Positions 1 through 8,426 are shown, counted from the first letter of the stretch. The stretch is 64,000 nucleotides of DNA from Caballeronia megalochromosomata (GCA_001580565.1 LRBF01000273.1:61733-125732), one strand, 5' to 3'. Notes: a model not told the origin generated them from the letters alone. A program made the numbers and translations.

Positions 1-1
1 C

Positions 2-748
2 GTGCTCGCCGCGACCCGGGCCGCGACCGCGTTCGGCTACGTGCTGGCGGCGGAGTTGCGCGCGTGCGGCATCGACATGAGCTTCACGCCGGTGCTCGAT
101 CTGAATTACGGACAGTCGAAAGTGATCGGCGATCGCGCGCTGCATGGCGATCCGCGCGTCGTGACGATGCTGGCGAAGAGCCTGAATCACGGCCTCGCGC
201 TCGCCGGCATGGCGAACTGCGGCAAGCACTTTCCGGGGCACGGTTTCGCCGAAGCCGATTCACACGTCGCGCTGCCGACCGACGATCGCCCGCTCGATGA
301 AATCCTCGCCAGCGATGTGCGACCGTATGACTGGCTCGGCATGTCGCTGGCGTCGGTGATTCCGGCGCACGTCATCTACACGCAGGTCGACGACAAACCC
401 GCTGGCTTTTCACGCATCTGGCTGCAGGAGATTCTGCGCGGCAAGCTCGGGTTCAACGGCGCGATTTTCAGCGACGATCTGTCGATGGAAGCGGCCCGCG
501 CGGGCGGCACGCTCACCGAAGCGGCAACCGCCGCGCTGACGGCGGGCTGCGACATGGTGCTGATCTGCAATCAGCCGGAAGAGGCGGGCAAGGTGCTGGA
601 GCAGTTGCGTTACACGCCGCCGAAGGTTTCCACGCAGCGTATCCGGCAGATGCGTCCGCGGGGCAAGGCGCTGCGGTGGAGCAAGCTGCAGGCGCATGCT
701 GAGTATCGGGCGGCGCGGGCGCTCGTTAAGGATTTGCTCGGCGGGTAG
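2..748 (+). CDS. nagZ: beta-N-acetylhexosaminidase NagZ, 5'-truncated by window edge
   Basis: Glycoside hydrolase family 3 enzyme that removes N-acetylglucosamine from anhydromuropeptides in cytoplasmic peptidoglycan recycling. The visible 248 residues carry the family signature KHFPGHG followed by ADSH (about residues 74-88) and the FSDDLSMEAA segment (about 156-165) that holds the nucleophilic aspartate in NagZ. Family members are about 340 residues, so roughly 90 N-terminal residues lie before the window. The first in-frame GTG is not taken as a real start. The stop at 746-748 lies 29 nt before a long dyad repeat, and the last 51 codons are poor in C-ending codons (8 of 51), unlike the body of the gene. 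Confidence 0.93.
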   Translation: MLAATRAATAFGYVLAAELRACGIDMSFTPVLDLNYGQSKVIGDRALHGDPRVVTMLAKSLNHGLALAGMANCGKHFPGHGFAEADSHVALPTDDRPLDEILASDVRPYDWLGMSLASVIPAHVIYTQVDDKPAGFSRIWLQEILRGKLGFNGAIFSDDLSMEAARAGGTLTEAATAALTAGCDMVLICNQPEEAGKVLEQLRYTPPKVSTQRIRQMRPRGKALRWSKLQAHAEYRAARALVKDLLGG

Positions 749-777
749 GTGGTTTTGCTACGGGATGCTTCTGGACT

Positions 778-1388
778 TCGCTGGATCCCGTATTCGCGTC
801 GGTTTATTAGCACTGCCCCTGTGCGGGGCGGCACCTACTTTCTTTGCTGCTGCAAAGAAAGTAGGCAAAGAAAGCAGCTTTCCCATCCAAAGTGCTTCAT
901 GCCGGCCGCGGCACAGGCGATTGGCTGAATGGCCCGGCAGTAGCGAGTGCCCTCGTAGGCCTAACCGGGCTTGGATCGCGCACGGTTTGTCACATCGCAC
1001 CACGCGCGTGGCTGGTTCAGCACGAAATAGCTCCGGCCCGCTTCGCGGCCGCCCGGTCAATTGGGTGTGCGCGCGCTCCTTCTTCGTCGGTTTCCTTCGC
1101 ATACCCAACGGCAGCGCGTAGCGCTGTGCCGAAGCCATTTTGTGCTGCACCAGCGCGTTAAACGTTCTAGCTCGTCAGACCGTGCGCGGTCCAAGCCCGG
1201 TTCTGCTTGTGTGGGCACTCGCTATTGCCGGGCCGTTAGGTCAATCGCCTGTGCCGCGGCCGGTGTGAAGTACTTTGGATGGGACAAGCTGTTTCTTTGG
1301 TTGCTTTCTTTGCAGCAGCAAAGAAAGTGACTGCCGCCCCGCACAGGGGCAGTGCCAATAGACCGACGCGAATATGGGATCCGGCGAA
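778..1388. repeat. long dyad repeat, copy A (complete, about 611 bp)
   Basis: Left arm about 778-992, unique centre about 993-1174, right arm about 1175-1388 in inverted orientation. Both ends read TTCGC(T/C)GGATCCC, then TATTCGCGTCGGT and CACTGCCCCTGTGCGGGG. Inside the arms are perfect hairpins: GCCCC/GGGGC near the edges, a 13-bp stem CTACTTTCTTTGC at 835-847 with its partner at 852-864, and a 10-bp stem at 1304-1313 with 1318-1327. The repeat fills the gap between the converging stops of nagZ (748) and the minus-strand regulator (1402). Copies B (44231-46095, split by an IS) and C (63822 on) share the arms and much of the centre. Open frames inside differ between copies and look non-coding. 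A bidirectional terminator or chromosome-architecture role is possible; no function is established here. Confidence 0.9.
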
Positions 1389-1401
1389 AGCCAAAAAACC
1401 A

Positions 1402-2796
1402 TCACGAAGACTCCAGCTTCATCCTCTGCAACTTGTTGTAAAGCGTCTTGGGACTGATCCCAAGCAACGTCGCCGCACGATGCCGCGTGCCACCGACCGC
1501 TTCGAGCGTCGCACGAATCAGCATATCCTCGACATCCGCGAGCGCGGTACCCACGGTCACCTGCACGCTGCTGCCATTCAAACCGCGCCCACCGAGCCCG
1601 CCGGGCTCATCAACGCGCAGGGTTTCGATCGTCTCCCCCGACGCGTGATAAGCACGCCTCACACGATCGCGCATCTCGCGCACATTGCCAGGCCATTCAC
1701 TGGCGATGCACTCGCGAATGAACGCCGGACTGATGCGCTTCGGCGACCCGCTCGTGATCCCGGCGATGTGATTCTCGCGATTGAGTTCGTCGACGAGCGT
1801 CTGCGCGATCAGCGCGATGTCGTCATCGCGATCGCGCAGCGGCGGCAACAGGATCGACGACGCCGACAGGCGCTGAAACAGATCCTCGCGCATCGCGCCG
1901 CTCGCCACGGCTTCGCGCATCGGCAGGCGGGACGCGGCGATCAGCCGGAAGTCCGTCATGATGCGGTTGCTGCCGCCCACGCGCATGAAGGTCTGCGAAT
2001 CGAGCGCGCGCAAGAGCGCTTCCTGCTGCGCGGGAGGCAGCGAATCGATCTGGTCGAGGAACAGCGTGCCGCCGCCCGCCTGTTCGAGCAAGCCGGGCTC
2101 GCGGTTCTCCGCGCCCGCGAACGCGTTGCGCTCGTGGCCGAAGAGGATGCTTTCCATCGAACGCGACGAGCCGTCGCCGTTGCGGCTTGCGGAGCAATCG
2201 AAGGTGACGAATGGGCCCTTGCGCCGGCGGCTCAGTTGGTGAATCGTGCGCGCCGCCATCTTCTTGCCCGTGCCCGGATCGCCACAGATCATCACGGCGG
2301 CTTCGGTCGGCGCGGTGTGCTCGATCAGATCATAGACATGCTGCATGGCGGCGCTGCGGCCGATGATCTCCCCGAAGTGACCCAGTTCGCGCAGCGTCGA
2401 ACGCAGCGACTGGACTTCCTCGGTGAGCTCGTACGGCCGCGGAATGCGCGCGAGCAGGCTGCGCAGACGCGGGATGTTCACCGGTTTGAGCAGATAGTCC
2501 CAGATGCCGTGCCGCAGGCCTTCGATCGCGCTCTCGACCGTGGCGTTGCCCGTCATCACGATCACGGGCAACGCGCCATCGGGCGGTTGCGAAGGCAGAC
2601 TCGGCAGCAGATCGAGACCGGAGCCATCCGGAAGATTCAGGTCGATCAGCACGACATCTGGGATGAAGCGGGTCAGCGCGGAGCGCGCTTCGGCGAGCGT
2701 CGTCGCGGTATCGACGGAAAAGCCGTCTGCCGTAAGGATTGCGGACAGGCCGGAGAGGCTATTGGGATCGTCTTCGACAATCAGTGCGTGTGGCAT
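1402..2796 (-). CDS. orphan NtrC-like response regulator with degenerate sigma-54 motifs
   Basis: 464 residues: receiver domain (1-120; acidic pair D9 D10, phospho-acceptor D52, K104), AAA+ domain (about 143-375) and a C-terminal Fis-type helix-turn-helix (about 415-460). The ATG at 2794-2796 is preferred over an upstream TTG because the receiver strand starts directly after it. The AAA+ core departs from working bacterial enhancer-binding proteins. Walker A reads GDPGTGKK (172-179). The sigma-54-contacting GAFTGA loop reads NAFAGA (223-228). Walker B reads LFLDQ, so the catalytic Glu is Gln248. The arginine-finger region (REDLFQRL) and sensor II (WPGNVRE) are kept. No histidine kinase is adjacent. 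It may regulate without ATP-driven sigma-54 remodelling; the target is unknown. Its 3' end abuts dyad repeat A. Confidence 0.88.
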   Translation of the reverse strand: MPHALIVEDDPNSLSGLSAILTADGFSVDTATTLAEARSALTRFIPDVVLIDLNLPDGSGLDLLPSLPSQPPDGALPVIVMTGNATVESAIEGLRHGIWDYLLKPVNIPRLRSLLARIPRPYELTEEVQSLRSTLRELGHFGEIIGRSAAMQHVYDLIEHTAPTEAAVMICGDPGTGKKMAARTIHQLSRRRKGPFVTFDCSASRNGDGSSRSMESILFGHERNAFAGAENREPGLLEQAGGGTLFLDQIDSLPPAQQEALLRALDSQTFMRVGGSNRIMTDFRLIAASRLPMREAVASGAMREDLFQRLSASSILLPPLRDRDDDIALIAQTLVDELNRENHIAGITSGSPKRISPAFIRECIASEWPGNVREMRDRVRRAYHASGETIETLRVDEPGGLGGRGLNGSSVQVTVGTALADVEDMLIRATLEAVGGTRHRAATLLGISPKTLYNKLQRMKLESS

Positions 2797-2955
2797 GGCG
2801 GACCAACGTATCAAAGTGGACTATAGTGCGCCGTCTCCGCGTGGGGTCGGGCGGGTCGTGGGCGGGAGACGGCGCCTCGTTCCGGCGTCTGGCGCGTCAC
2901 CCGCTGCGGGGTCTGTCCTGCGTTACTCGTTCGTCATTCTTGTTGCGCGAATCTG

Positions 2956-3312
2956 TCATTGCGATCTGAGGTGCAATTCGTTGCTGACGGACTGCACGCC
3001 CGGCACGCCACGCGCCACGGCGAGCGCCTTCTGAATCTGTCCCTCCGATTCCACATAGCCCGACAACTGCACGACACCCCGATAAGTTGCGACGCTCATC
3101 GGCAAGACCCTGAGTTCCGGATCGGCAACGATCGCGGCTTTCACGCGGGCGGCAAGCGCCGCGTCGTCGGTGGCGACCTCGCTGCCCGCATTCGCGTTCG
3201 CGTTCGCCGGTGTCGCCGGCGTGGACTTGCAGCCGGCGATGAAAGCGAAGGCGGCCAGCGCGAGCGCCGCGACGATCAGAAACCGGCTCTGAATGAAAGG
3301 CGTGCTTTGCAT
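2956..3312 (-). CDS. BON-domain lipoprotein
   Basis: 118-residue exported protein. The ATG at 3310-3312 gives an N-terminus with a hydrophobic stretch and the lipobox IAGC at about residues 25-28, after which the mature lipoprotein would begin. A low-complexity Ala/Asn/Thr linker follows, then one BON domain (about 48-117) with the family's alternating helix-strand pattern and the GVVQLSGYV strand. BON domains bind membranes or phospholipids and occur in OsmY/DolP-type envelope proteins. An in-frame GTG at 3358-3360 would add 16 residues before the signal peptide and is less likely. It stands alone between the regulator and efp, on the same strand as both. Function beyond envelope localisation is not predictable from sequence. 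Confidence 0.82.
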   Translation of the reverse strand: MQSTPFIQSRFLIVAALALAAFAFIAGCKSTPATPANANANAGSEVATDDAALAARVKAAIVADPELRVLPMSVATYRGVVQLSGYVESEGQIQKALAVARGVPGVQSVSNELHLRSQ

Positions 3313-3490
3313 GTCGGCTCTGAAATCCTGATTTGCACGATCGAGCAGAAATCGTGCCACGCAGTTAATTTTTCCGATGAAAGCTGACCGCTCGGGAGGA
3401 AGCGCGGCCGGTTGATTCGATCGGCGTCGGAACTATTCGGGGTGCGACCGGTAAAGTTTGCCTGAAATTGTCAAAAAATTCATGCAAAAG

Positions 3491-3518
3491 AAAAAGCGCC
3501 CGCGATGGGGCGCTTTTT
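3491..3518. terminator. rho-independent terminator after efp
   Basis: AAAAAGCGCC, then a short loop, then GGGGCGCTTTTT. The hairpin is flanked by A and T runs, so it can work in both directions. It lies about 60 bp downstream of the minus-strand efp stop. Confidence 0.8.
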
Positions 3519-3576
3519 CCGAGGCTGAGCGGGTGAGTTACACCGGCCGCTCAGCTTACGATGCAGTGGCGCAGGC

Positions 3577-4134
3577 TTACGCGCGGCTGCGGTATTCGTT
3601 CGTGCGAGTGTCGATTTCGATCTTGTCGCCGATGTTGCAGAAGAGCGGCACTTGCAGTTCGAAGCCGGTGTTCAGCTTGGCGTTTTTCAGCACTTTGCCC
3701 GACGACGTGTCGCCCTTCACGGCGGGTTCCGTGTAGACGATCTCACGGACCAGCGTGGTCGGCAGCTCGACCGAGATGGCCTTCTCGTTGTAGAACACGA
3801 CTTCGCAAGCCATGCCGTCTTCGAGATAGTTGAGCGCGTCGCCCATCATTTCGGCTTCGACTTCGTACTGGTTGTAGTCGGCGTCCATGAAGACGTACAT
3901 CGGATCCGCGAAGTACGAGTACGTCACTTCCTTGCGGTCGAGCACGACGACGTCGAACTTGTCGTCCGCCTTGTAGACGGTTTCCATGCCGGCGGCCGTC
4001 AGAAGGTTTTTGAACTTCATCTTCACGACCGCGGAGTTGCGGCCCGACTTGTTGTACTCGGCGCGCTGCACAACCATGGCATCGCTGCCGATCATGACGA
4101 CGTTGCCGACGCGGAGTTCTTGTGCGGTCTTCAT
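3577..4134 (-). CDS. efp: elongation factor P, arginine-32 type
   Basis: 185-residue translation factor that binds between P and E sites and relieves ribosome stalling at polyproline. Length and three-domain layout match EF-P: KOW-like domain I 1-65, OB domains II and III after it. The tip loop reads YNKSGRNSAV with Arg at position 32 where E. coli has the lysylated Lys34. Arg32 is the residue rhamnosylated by EarP in Pseudomonas, Neisseria and betaproteobacteria, and earP lies directly upstream on the same strand, so the pairing is internally consistent. The C-terminal signature for domain III (NIGDKIEIDTRTNEYRSRA) is present. The 252-bp gap to earP leaves room for an own promoter, and a strong terminator follows. 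Confidence 0.98.
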   Translation of the reverse strand: MKTAQELRVGNVVMIGSDAMVVQRAEYNKSGRNSAVVKMKFKNLLTAAGMETVYKADDKFDVVVLDRKEVTYSYFADPMYVFMDADYNQYEVEAEMMGDALNYLEDGMACEVVFYNEKAISVELPTTLVREIVYTEPAVKGDTSSGKVLKNAKLNTGFELQVPLFCNIGDKIEIDTRTNEYRSRA

Positions 4135-4386
4135 AAAACTAGGTCCTGTACAAATGGATTTGGCTTGAATGCCTGGAATGAATCGATCGGACGGCGGCGC
4201 TGCCTGGAGGTCTTACTGCCGTCACCGTGCGAGAGTTCGTGCTGACGAAGGATCTGCCTTCGAGCCGACCTGCGCGGCGCAATCCTTGAACTGCGGCCTG
4301 CTTTCTCGGATAACCGCTTATTTTAACTGAGTTTTTGCTTATTTGGCCAGCCGTATGGCGCGGCGCGAACAGCCGTGAGGCGACGC

Positions 4387-5544
4387 TCATCGGGCCAGAC
4401 GCGAGGCGACGTGCGCGACGAGATTGCCCGCCAGATCGCCGACGCCCGCCAGTTCTTTCGCCCAGCGCGCCGCGCGCGTCTGCAGCGCCGCCCGATGCCG
4501 CCAGAAGTCGGCCCAGTCCGGCGCGCCCGCGCCGTTCCACGCGTGCCAGAAGCGCGCGAGGGCGTCGCGCGCGGACGGATCGAGCGTGCGCGTGTAGTGC
4601 GCGAGCGCGGCGTCGAGCTTCGGCAGGTGAGCGTCGTCGGCTTGCGGGTAGATGTGCCAGACGAACGGCTTGTTCGCCCATTGCGCGCGCACGAAGGAGT
4701 CCTCGCCGCGCACGAAGTTGATGTCGGCGGCCCAGAGCAGTTCGTCGAAACGCGGCTGCTCGACGAAGCCAAGCGCGTGGGCTTCTAGCGCCCCCGCGCG
4801 CGCCGACGTGCCGGCCGCGAACTTCGGCAGGCCGAAAAAGCGCGCGAGCGCGCCGGAAATGCGGCCTTCGGGCACGAGCAGGACGACCGGCGCATCGCCG
4901 TCGCGCCATTGCGCGAGCAGCGCGTCGACCGCCGGGTTTTCATAGGCGAAGAGCGACACGACCGTCGTCTCGCCGCCCGGCCGTTCGACGCCGACCCGTT
5001 CGCGCCACCACGCGCCTTTATCGAAACGCGCGCGGCGCGTGTCGAGATCATGCTCCTTCAGCACGCCGCCCGTGCCCTTGCCGAGACCGGGAAAGAAGAA
5101 GCTCTTGTCGAGCGGATAGCGCGGGTGCGGAGAGGGCCGCAGATGGAAATCGGCGACCCAGTCCTCGCCGCTCAGGTATTCGAGATTGATCCAGACGGGC
5201 TTCGGGTCGCGGCGCGCCATCGCGGCGATGTACGCATGCGGTAGCTCGCACGCGAACGCCTCGATGACGACATCGGCGATGGCGAGCGTCTCGCCCGCGT
5301 GCGTTGGCTCACGCCAGTGCTCGATCGTGATGCCCATCGCGTCCTGGCGCGCGCGCGTCGCGTCGACTTCGGGGCAGAGCGCATGGAAGACCCTCAGATC
5401 ATCGACCAGAAGACGCACGCGCCAGCCGTGCTCCGCGTGCAACTGCCGCGCGAGCCGCCAGCACACGCCGATGTCGCCGAAGTTGTCGACCACCGCGCAG
5501 AAGATGTCGCAGGCGAGTTGCGGGTCGGCGGGATGCGTAGTCAT
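4387..5544 (-). CDS. earP: EF-P arginine rhamnosyltransferase EarP
   Basis: 385-residue cytoplasmic glycosyltransferase (GT104, DUF2331 family) that transfers rhamnose from dTDP-rhamnose to Arg32 of EF-P. The N-terminus contains VVDNFGDIG with Asp20 and Asp24, which match the two catalytically important aspartates known from the Pseudomonas enzymes. The C-terminal half contains GEDSFVRAQWANKPFVWHIY (about 273-292), the nucleotide-sugar-binding region of the family. It is a GT-B type protein with no membrane segment. It precedes efp on the same strand, and its start is divergent from uvrC about 100 bp away. The ATG at 5542-5544 is the only start fitting the conserved N-terminus. Confidence 0.96.
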   Translation of the reverse strand: MTTHPADPQLACDIFCAVVDNFGDIGVCWRLARQLHAEHGWRVRLLVDDLRVFHALCPEVDATRARQDAMGITIEHWREPTHAGETLAIADVVIEAFACELPHAYIAAMARRDPKPVWINLEYLSGEDWVADFHLRPSPHPRYPLDKSFFFPGLGKGTGGVLKEHDLDTRRARFDKGAWWRERVGVERPGGETTVVSLFAYENPAVDALLAQWRDGDAPVVLLVPEGRISGALARFFGLPKFAAGTSARAGALEAHALGFVEQPRFDELLWAADINFVRGEDSFVRAQWANKPFVWHIYPQADDAHLPKLDAALAHYTRTLDPSARDALARFWHAWNGAGAPDWADFWRHRAALQTRAARWAKELAGVGDLAGNLVAHVASRLAR

Positions 5545-5647
5545 GAGGACGAAGGCGCGCGGCGTAATGTTCTAAACTGGCGATTCTAAGATAACGCGCC
5601 TGGCACGGCTCACGCCCGTGCCGATGCTTTTCCGTCCCCCTTGCTGC

Positions 5648-7708
5648 ATGACTGACACCGACGCCCCCCAACCGGATTTCGACCCGAAAAAGACGCTCGC
5701 GCAATTGCCGCATATGCCCGGCGTGTACCGCTATTACGACGGCGACGGCAACGTGCTCTACGTCGGCAAGGCGCGCAATCTGAAAAAGCGCGTGTCGAGC
5801 TACTTCACGAAGACGCTGCATTCGCCGCGCATCGCGATGATGGTCACCCGCATCCGCAAGATCGAGACGACCGTCACGCGCTCGGAAGCCGAAGCGCTGC
5901 TGCTCGAAAACAATCTCATCAAGGCGCTTGCGCCGCGCTACAACATTCTCTTTCGCGACGACAAGTCGTATCCGTTCCTCAAGCTCACGGGCCACAAGTT
6001 TCCGCGCATGGCGTACTACCGCGGCGCGGTCGACAAGAAGAATCAGTACTTCGGCCCGTTCCCGAGCGCGTGGGCGGTGCGCGAGAGCATCCAGATCCTG
6101 CAGCGCGTATTCCAGTTGCGCACCTGCGAGGACTCGGTCTTCAGCAACCGCACGCGGCCGTGCCTTTTGCATCAGATCGGGCGCTGCACGGCGCCGTGCA
6201 CGGGCTTCATCACCGAAGAGGATTACGCGCGCGACGTGTCGAACGCGTCGCGCTTTTTGCTCGGACGTCAGGGCGAGGTGATGAAGGAGCTGGAGCAGAA
6301 GATGCACGCGTTCGCCGCCGACCTGAAATTCGAGCAGGCCGCGGCGGTGCGCAACCAGATGAGCTCGCTTGCGACCGTGCTGCATCAGCAGGCGATCGAA
6401 GTGGGCGGCGAGAGCGACGTCGATATCCTCGCGGTCGTCGCGCTCGGCGGCAAAATCTGCGTGAATCTCGCGATGGTGCGCGGCGGCCGGCATCTCGGCG
6501 ACAAGGCGTACTTTCCGGCGCACGTCGAAAGCGCGATGGCGCTCGGCGATGAGGACGATCTGCCCGAGATCGCCGAAGCGATCGCAACGGATCTGGCGCC
6601 GGTGGAATCCGAGTCCGAAGCCGAACCCGAACCCGAACCCGAACCCGAACCGCGCGAAGGCGCGCTCGAATCGGAGGTGCTGGAAGCCTTCATGGCGCAG
6701 CATTACATCGGCAATCGCGTGCCGCCGGTGCTCGTCGTGAGTCATGCGCCTTCGAGCCGCGAGCTCGTCGAGCTGCTGATCGAGCAGGCGGGCCACAAGG
6801 TCACGCTGCTGCGTCAGCCGCAGGGACAAAAACGCGCGTGGCTCTCGATGGCCGAAAACAACGCGAAGCTCGCGCTCGCGCGGCTTTTGTCGGAGCAGGG
6901 CTCGCAGCAGGCGCGCACGCGCTCGCTCGCCGAGACGCTTTCCATGGAAATGGACGATCTCGCGCAACTGCGCATCGAGTGCTTCGACATCAGTCATACG
7001 ATGGGCGAGGCGACGCAGGCGTCGTGCGTCGTGTATCACCATCACAAGATGCAATCGGGCGAATACCGCCGCTACAACATCACCGGCATCACGCCCGGCG
7101 ACGATTACGCCGCGATGCGCCAGGTGCTCACGCGCCGCTACGAGAAGATGGTCGCGCAGGCGGCCGCGAACGCGAACGACGAAGCCACGACCCTGCAACC
7201 CGACGACGCCGCCGATCCCAACGTCACGCCCGATGCCGCCGAACCCGTGGCCGCGGGCGGCACGCTGCCCAACATCGTGCTGATCGATGGCGGCAAGGGT
7301 CAGGTCGAGATCGCGCGGCAGGTTTTCTCCGAGCTCGGGCTGGATCACGGCATGCTGGTGGGCGTCGCGAAGGGAGAGGGGCGCAAGGTCGGACTCGAAA
7401 CGCTGGTGTTCGCCGACGGGCGCACGGCGCTCGAACTCGGCAAGGAAAGCGCGGCGCTGATGCTCGTCGCGCAGATCCGCGACGAGGCGCACCGTTTCGC
7501 GATCACCGGCATGCGCGCGAAGCGGGCGAAAGCGCGGCAGACTTCGCGGCTGGAAGAGCTGGAGGGCGTCGGCGCGAAACGGCGGCAGCGGCTCTTGTCG
7601 CGCTTCGGCGGGTTGCGCGGCGTGCAGGCGGCGAGCGTCGAGGACCTGGCGAGCGTCGAAGGCATTTCGCTCGCGCTCGCGCAGCAGATTTATCGTCAGT
7701 TGCATTGA
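5648..7708 (+). CDS. uvrC: excinuclease ABC subunit C
   Basis: 686-residue nuclease that makes both incisions in UvrABC nucleotide excision repair. The ATG at 5648 begins MTDTDAPQPDFD; an upstream in-frame ATG at 5618 adds ten non-conserved residues. Order of parts: GIY-YIG nuclease (MPGVYRYYD then VLYVGKARNLKKRV, about 22-45), UVR motif binding UvrB (about 205-240), an RNase-H-like second nuclease domain (IECFDISHTMGEATQASCVV), and C-terminal tandem helix-hairpin-helix. Two acidic, proline-rich inserts are unusual. One holds a Glu-Pro repeat coded by tandem GAACCC (6623-6652). The other is an Asp/Ala/Pro-rich linker near 7190-7260. The length exceeds the roughly 610 residues of E. coli UvrC because of these inserts. 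Confidence 0.97.
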   Translation: MTDTDAPQPDFDPKKTLAQLPHMPGVYRYYDGDGNVLYVGKARNLKKRVSSYFTKTLHSPRIAMMVTRIRKIETTVTRSEAEALLLENNLIKALAPRYNILFRDDKSYPFLKLTGHKFPRMAYYRGAVDKKNQYFGPFPSAWAVRESIQILQRVFQLRTCEDSVFSNRTRPCLLHQIGRCTAPCTGFITEEDYARDVSNASRFLLGRQGEVMKELEQKMHAFAADLKFEQAAAVRNQMSSLATVLHQQAIEVGGESDVDILAVVALGGKICVNLAMVRGGRHLGDKAYFPAHVESAMALGDEDDLPEIAEAIATDLAPVESESEAEPEPEPEPEPREGALESEVLEAFMAQHYIGNRVPPVLVVSHAPSSRELVELLIEQAGHKVTLLRQPQGQKRAWLSMAENNAKLALARLLSEQGSQQARTRSLAETLSMEMDDLAQLRIECFDISHTMGEATQASCVVYHHHKMQSGEYRRYNITGITPGDDYAAMRQVLTRRYEKMVAQAAANANDEATTLQPDDAADPNVTPDAAEPVAAGGTLPNIVLIDGGKGQVEIARQVFSELGLDHGMLVGVAKGEGRKVGLETLVFADGRTALELGKESAALMLVAQIRDEAHRFAITGMRAKRAKARQTSRLEELEGVGAKRRQRLLSRFGGLRGVQAASVEDLASVEGISLALAQQIYRQLH
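6623..6652 (+). repeat. GAACCC hexanucleotide tandem repeat inside uvrC
   Basis: Four exact GAACCC units and a fifth GAACCG code for alternating Glu-Pro in the inter-domain linker of UvrC. Because the unit is six bases, copy-number changes would keep the frame. Confidence 0.9.
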
Positions 7709-7829
7709 GCCGCATGACCGGCCGAAAAGCCGGCCGCGCGGCGCGCCACGCCAGCGGGCCGCCTTGTGAGCGCCGGGTCGACGCGGCACAATGGCGGCTT
7801 CCTTACATGTCCCTCAACCGCGTGCGCCC

Positions 7830-8426
7830 ATGCCGTTCAATCTACCGATCTTCCTGACGTGGCTGCGAATCGTGCTGATTCCGCTCGTCGTGGGCGTGTT
7901 CTATTTGCCGGACATGATGATGAGCCCGGAGCATCGCAATCTGCTCGGCATGGTCATTTTCGTACTCGCCGCACTCACCGACTGGTTCGACGGCTTTCTC
8001 GCGCGCAAGCTCAATCAGACGTCATCGTTCGGCGCGTTCCTCGATCCCGTCGCCGACAAGCTGATGGTCACCGCCGCGCTGCTCGTGCTCGTGCAACTGT
8101 CGCGATTGAATGCGGTGATCGCGCTCATCATCGTCGGGCGCGAGATCACGATTTCAGCGCTGCGCGAATGGATGGCGCAGATTGGCGCGTCGAAGAGCGT
8201 CGCGGTCAATCAGCTCGGCAAGTTCAAGACCGTGTGCCAGATGGTCGCGATCCCGATGCTGCTGTTCTACGGCCCGCTGAAGATCGCCGGCACGCCATGG
8301 ATGGTCGACACGCGCGTGTGGGGCTTGTGGCTCATCTACGTCGCGGCGTTCCTCACCGTCTGGTCGATGCTCTACTACATGAAGCTCGCCTGGCCGCAGA
8401 TTCGCGAGCGCGGCGGCATGCTGTGA
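7830..8426 (+). CDS. pgsA: CDP-diacylglycerol--glycerol-3-phosphate phosphatidyltransferase
   Basis: 198-residue integral membrane enzyme making phosphatidylglycerol phosphate from CDP-diacylglycerol and glycerol-3-phosphate. The CDP-alcohol phosphatidyltransferase signature D-x2-DG-x2-AR-x8-G-x3-D-x3-D is complete at about residues 51-73, from DWFDGFLARK to FLDPVADK. Several hydrophobic segments surround it. The ATG at 7830 starts MPFNLPIFLTWLR, the usual PgsA N-terminus; an upstream ATG at 7791 adds 13 unconserved residues. It follows uvrC on the same strand by about 120 bp, a common pairing in proteobacteria, and precedes a tRNA cluster. Confidence 0.96.
   Translation: MPFNLPIFLTWLRIVLIPLVVGVFYLPDMMMSPEHRNLLGMVIFVLAALTDWFDGFLARKLNQTSSFGAFLDPVADKLMVTAALLVLVQLSRLNAVIALIIVGREITISALREWMAQIGASKSVAVNQLGKFKTVCQMVAIPMLLFYGPLKIAGTPWMVDTRVWGLWLIYVAAFLTVWSMLYYMKLAWPQIRERGGML

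Noticed and set aside
758..1150. Open frames inside the dyad repeat (also 45445-45810)
   Set aside because: They run through inverted arms, differ in frame between copies and have no ribosome-binding sites. The shared protein-like stretches come from DNA repeat identity.
6623..6652. Possible CRISPR-like repeat
   Set aside because: Six-base tandem units without spacers inside uvrC. No CRISPR array or cas gene is present in the window.
5399..7789. 796-codon open frame antisense to uvrC
   Set aside because: Same GC-rich shadow effect; Arg/Ala/His-rich with no domain, while UvrC is certain on the other strand.
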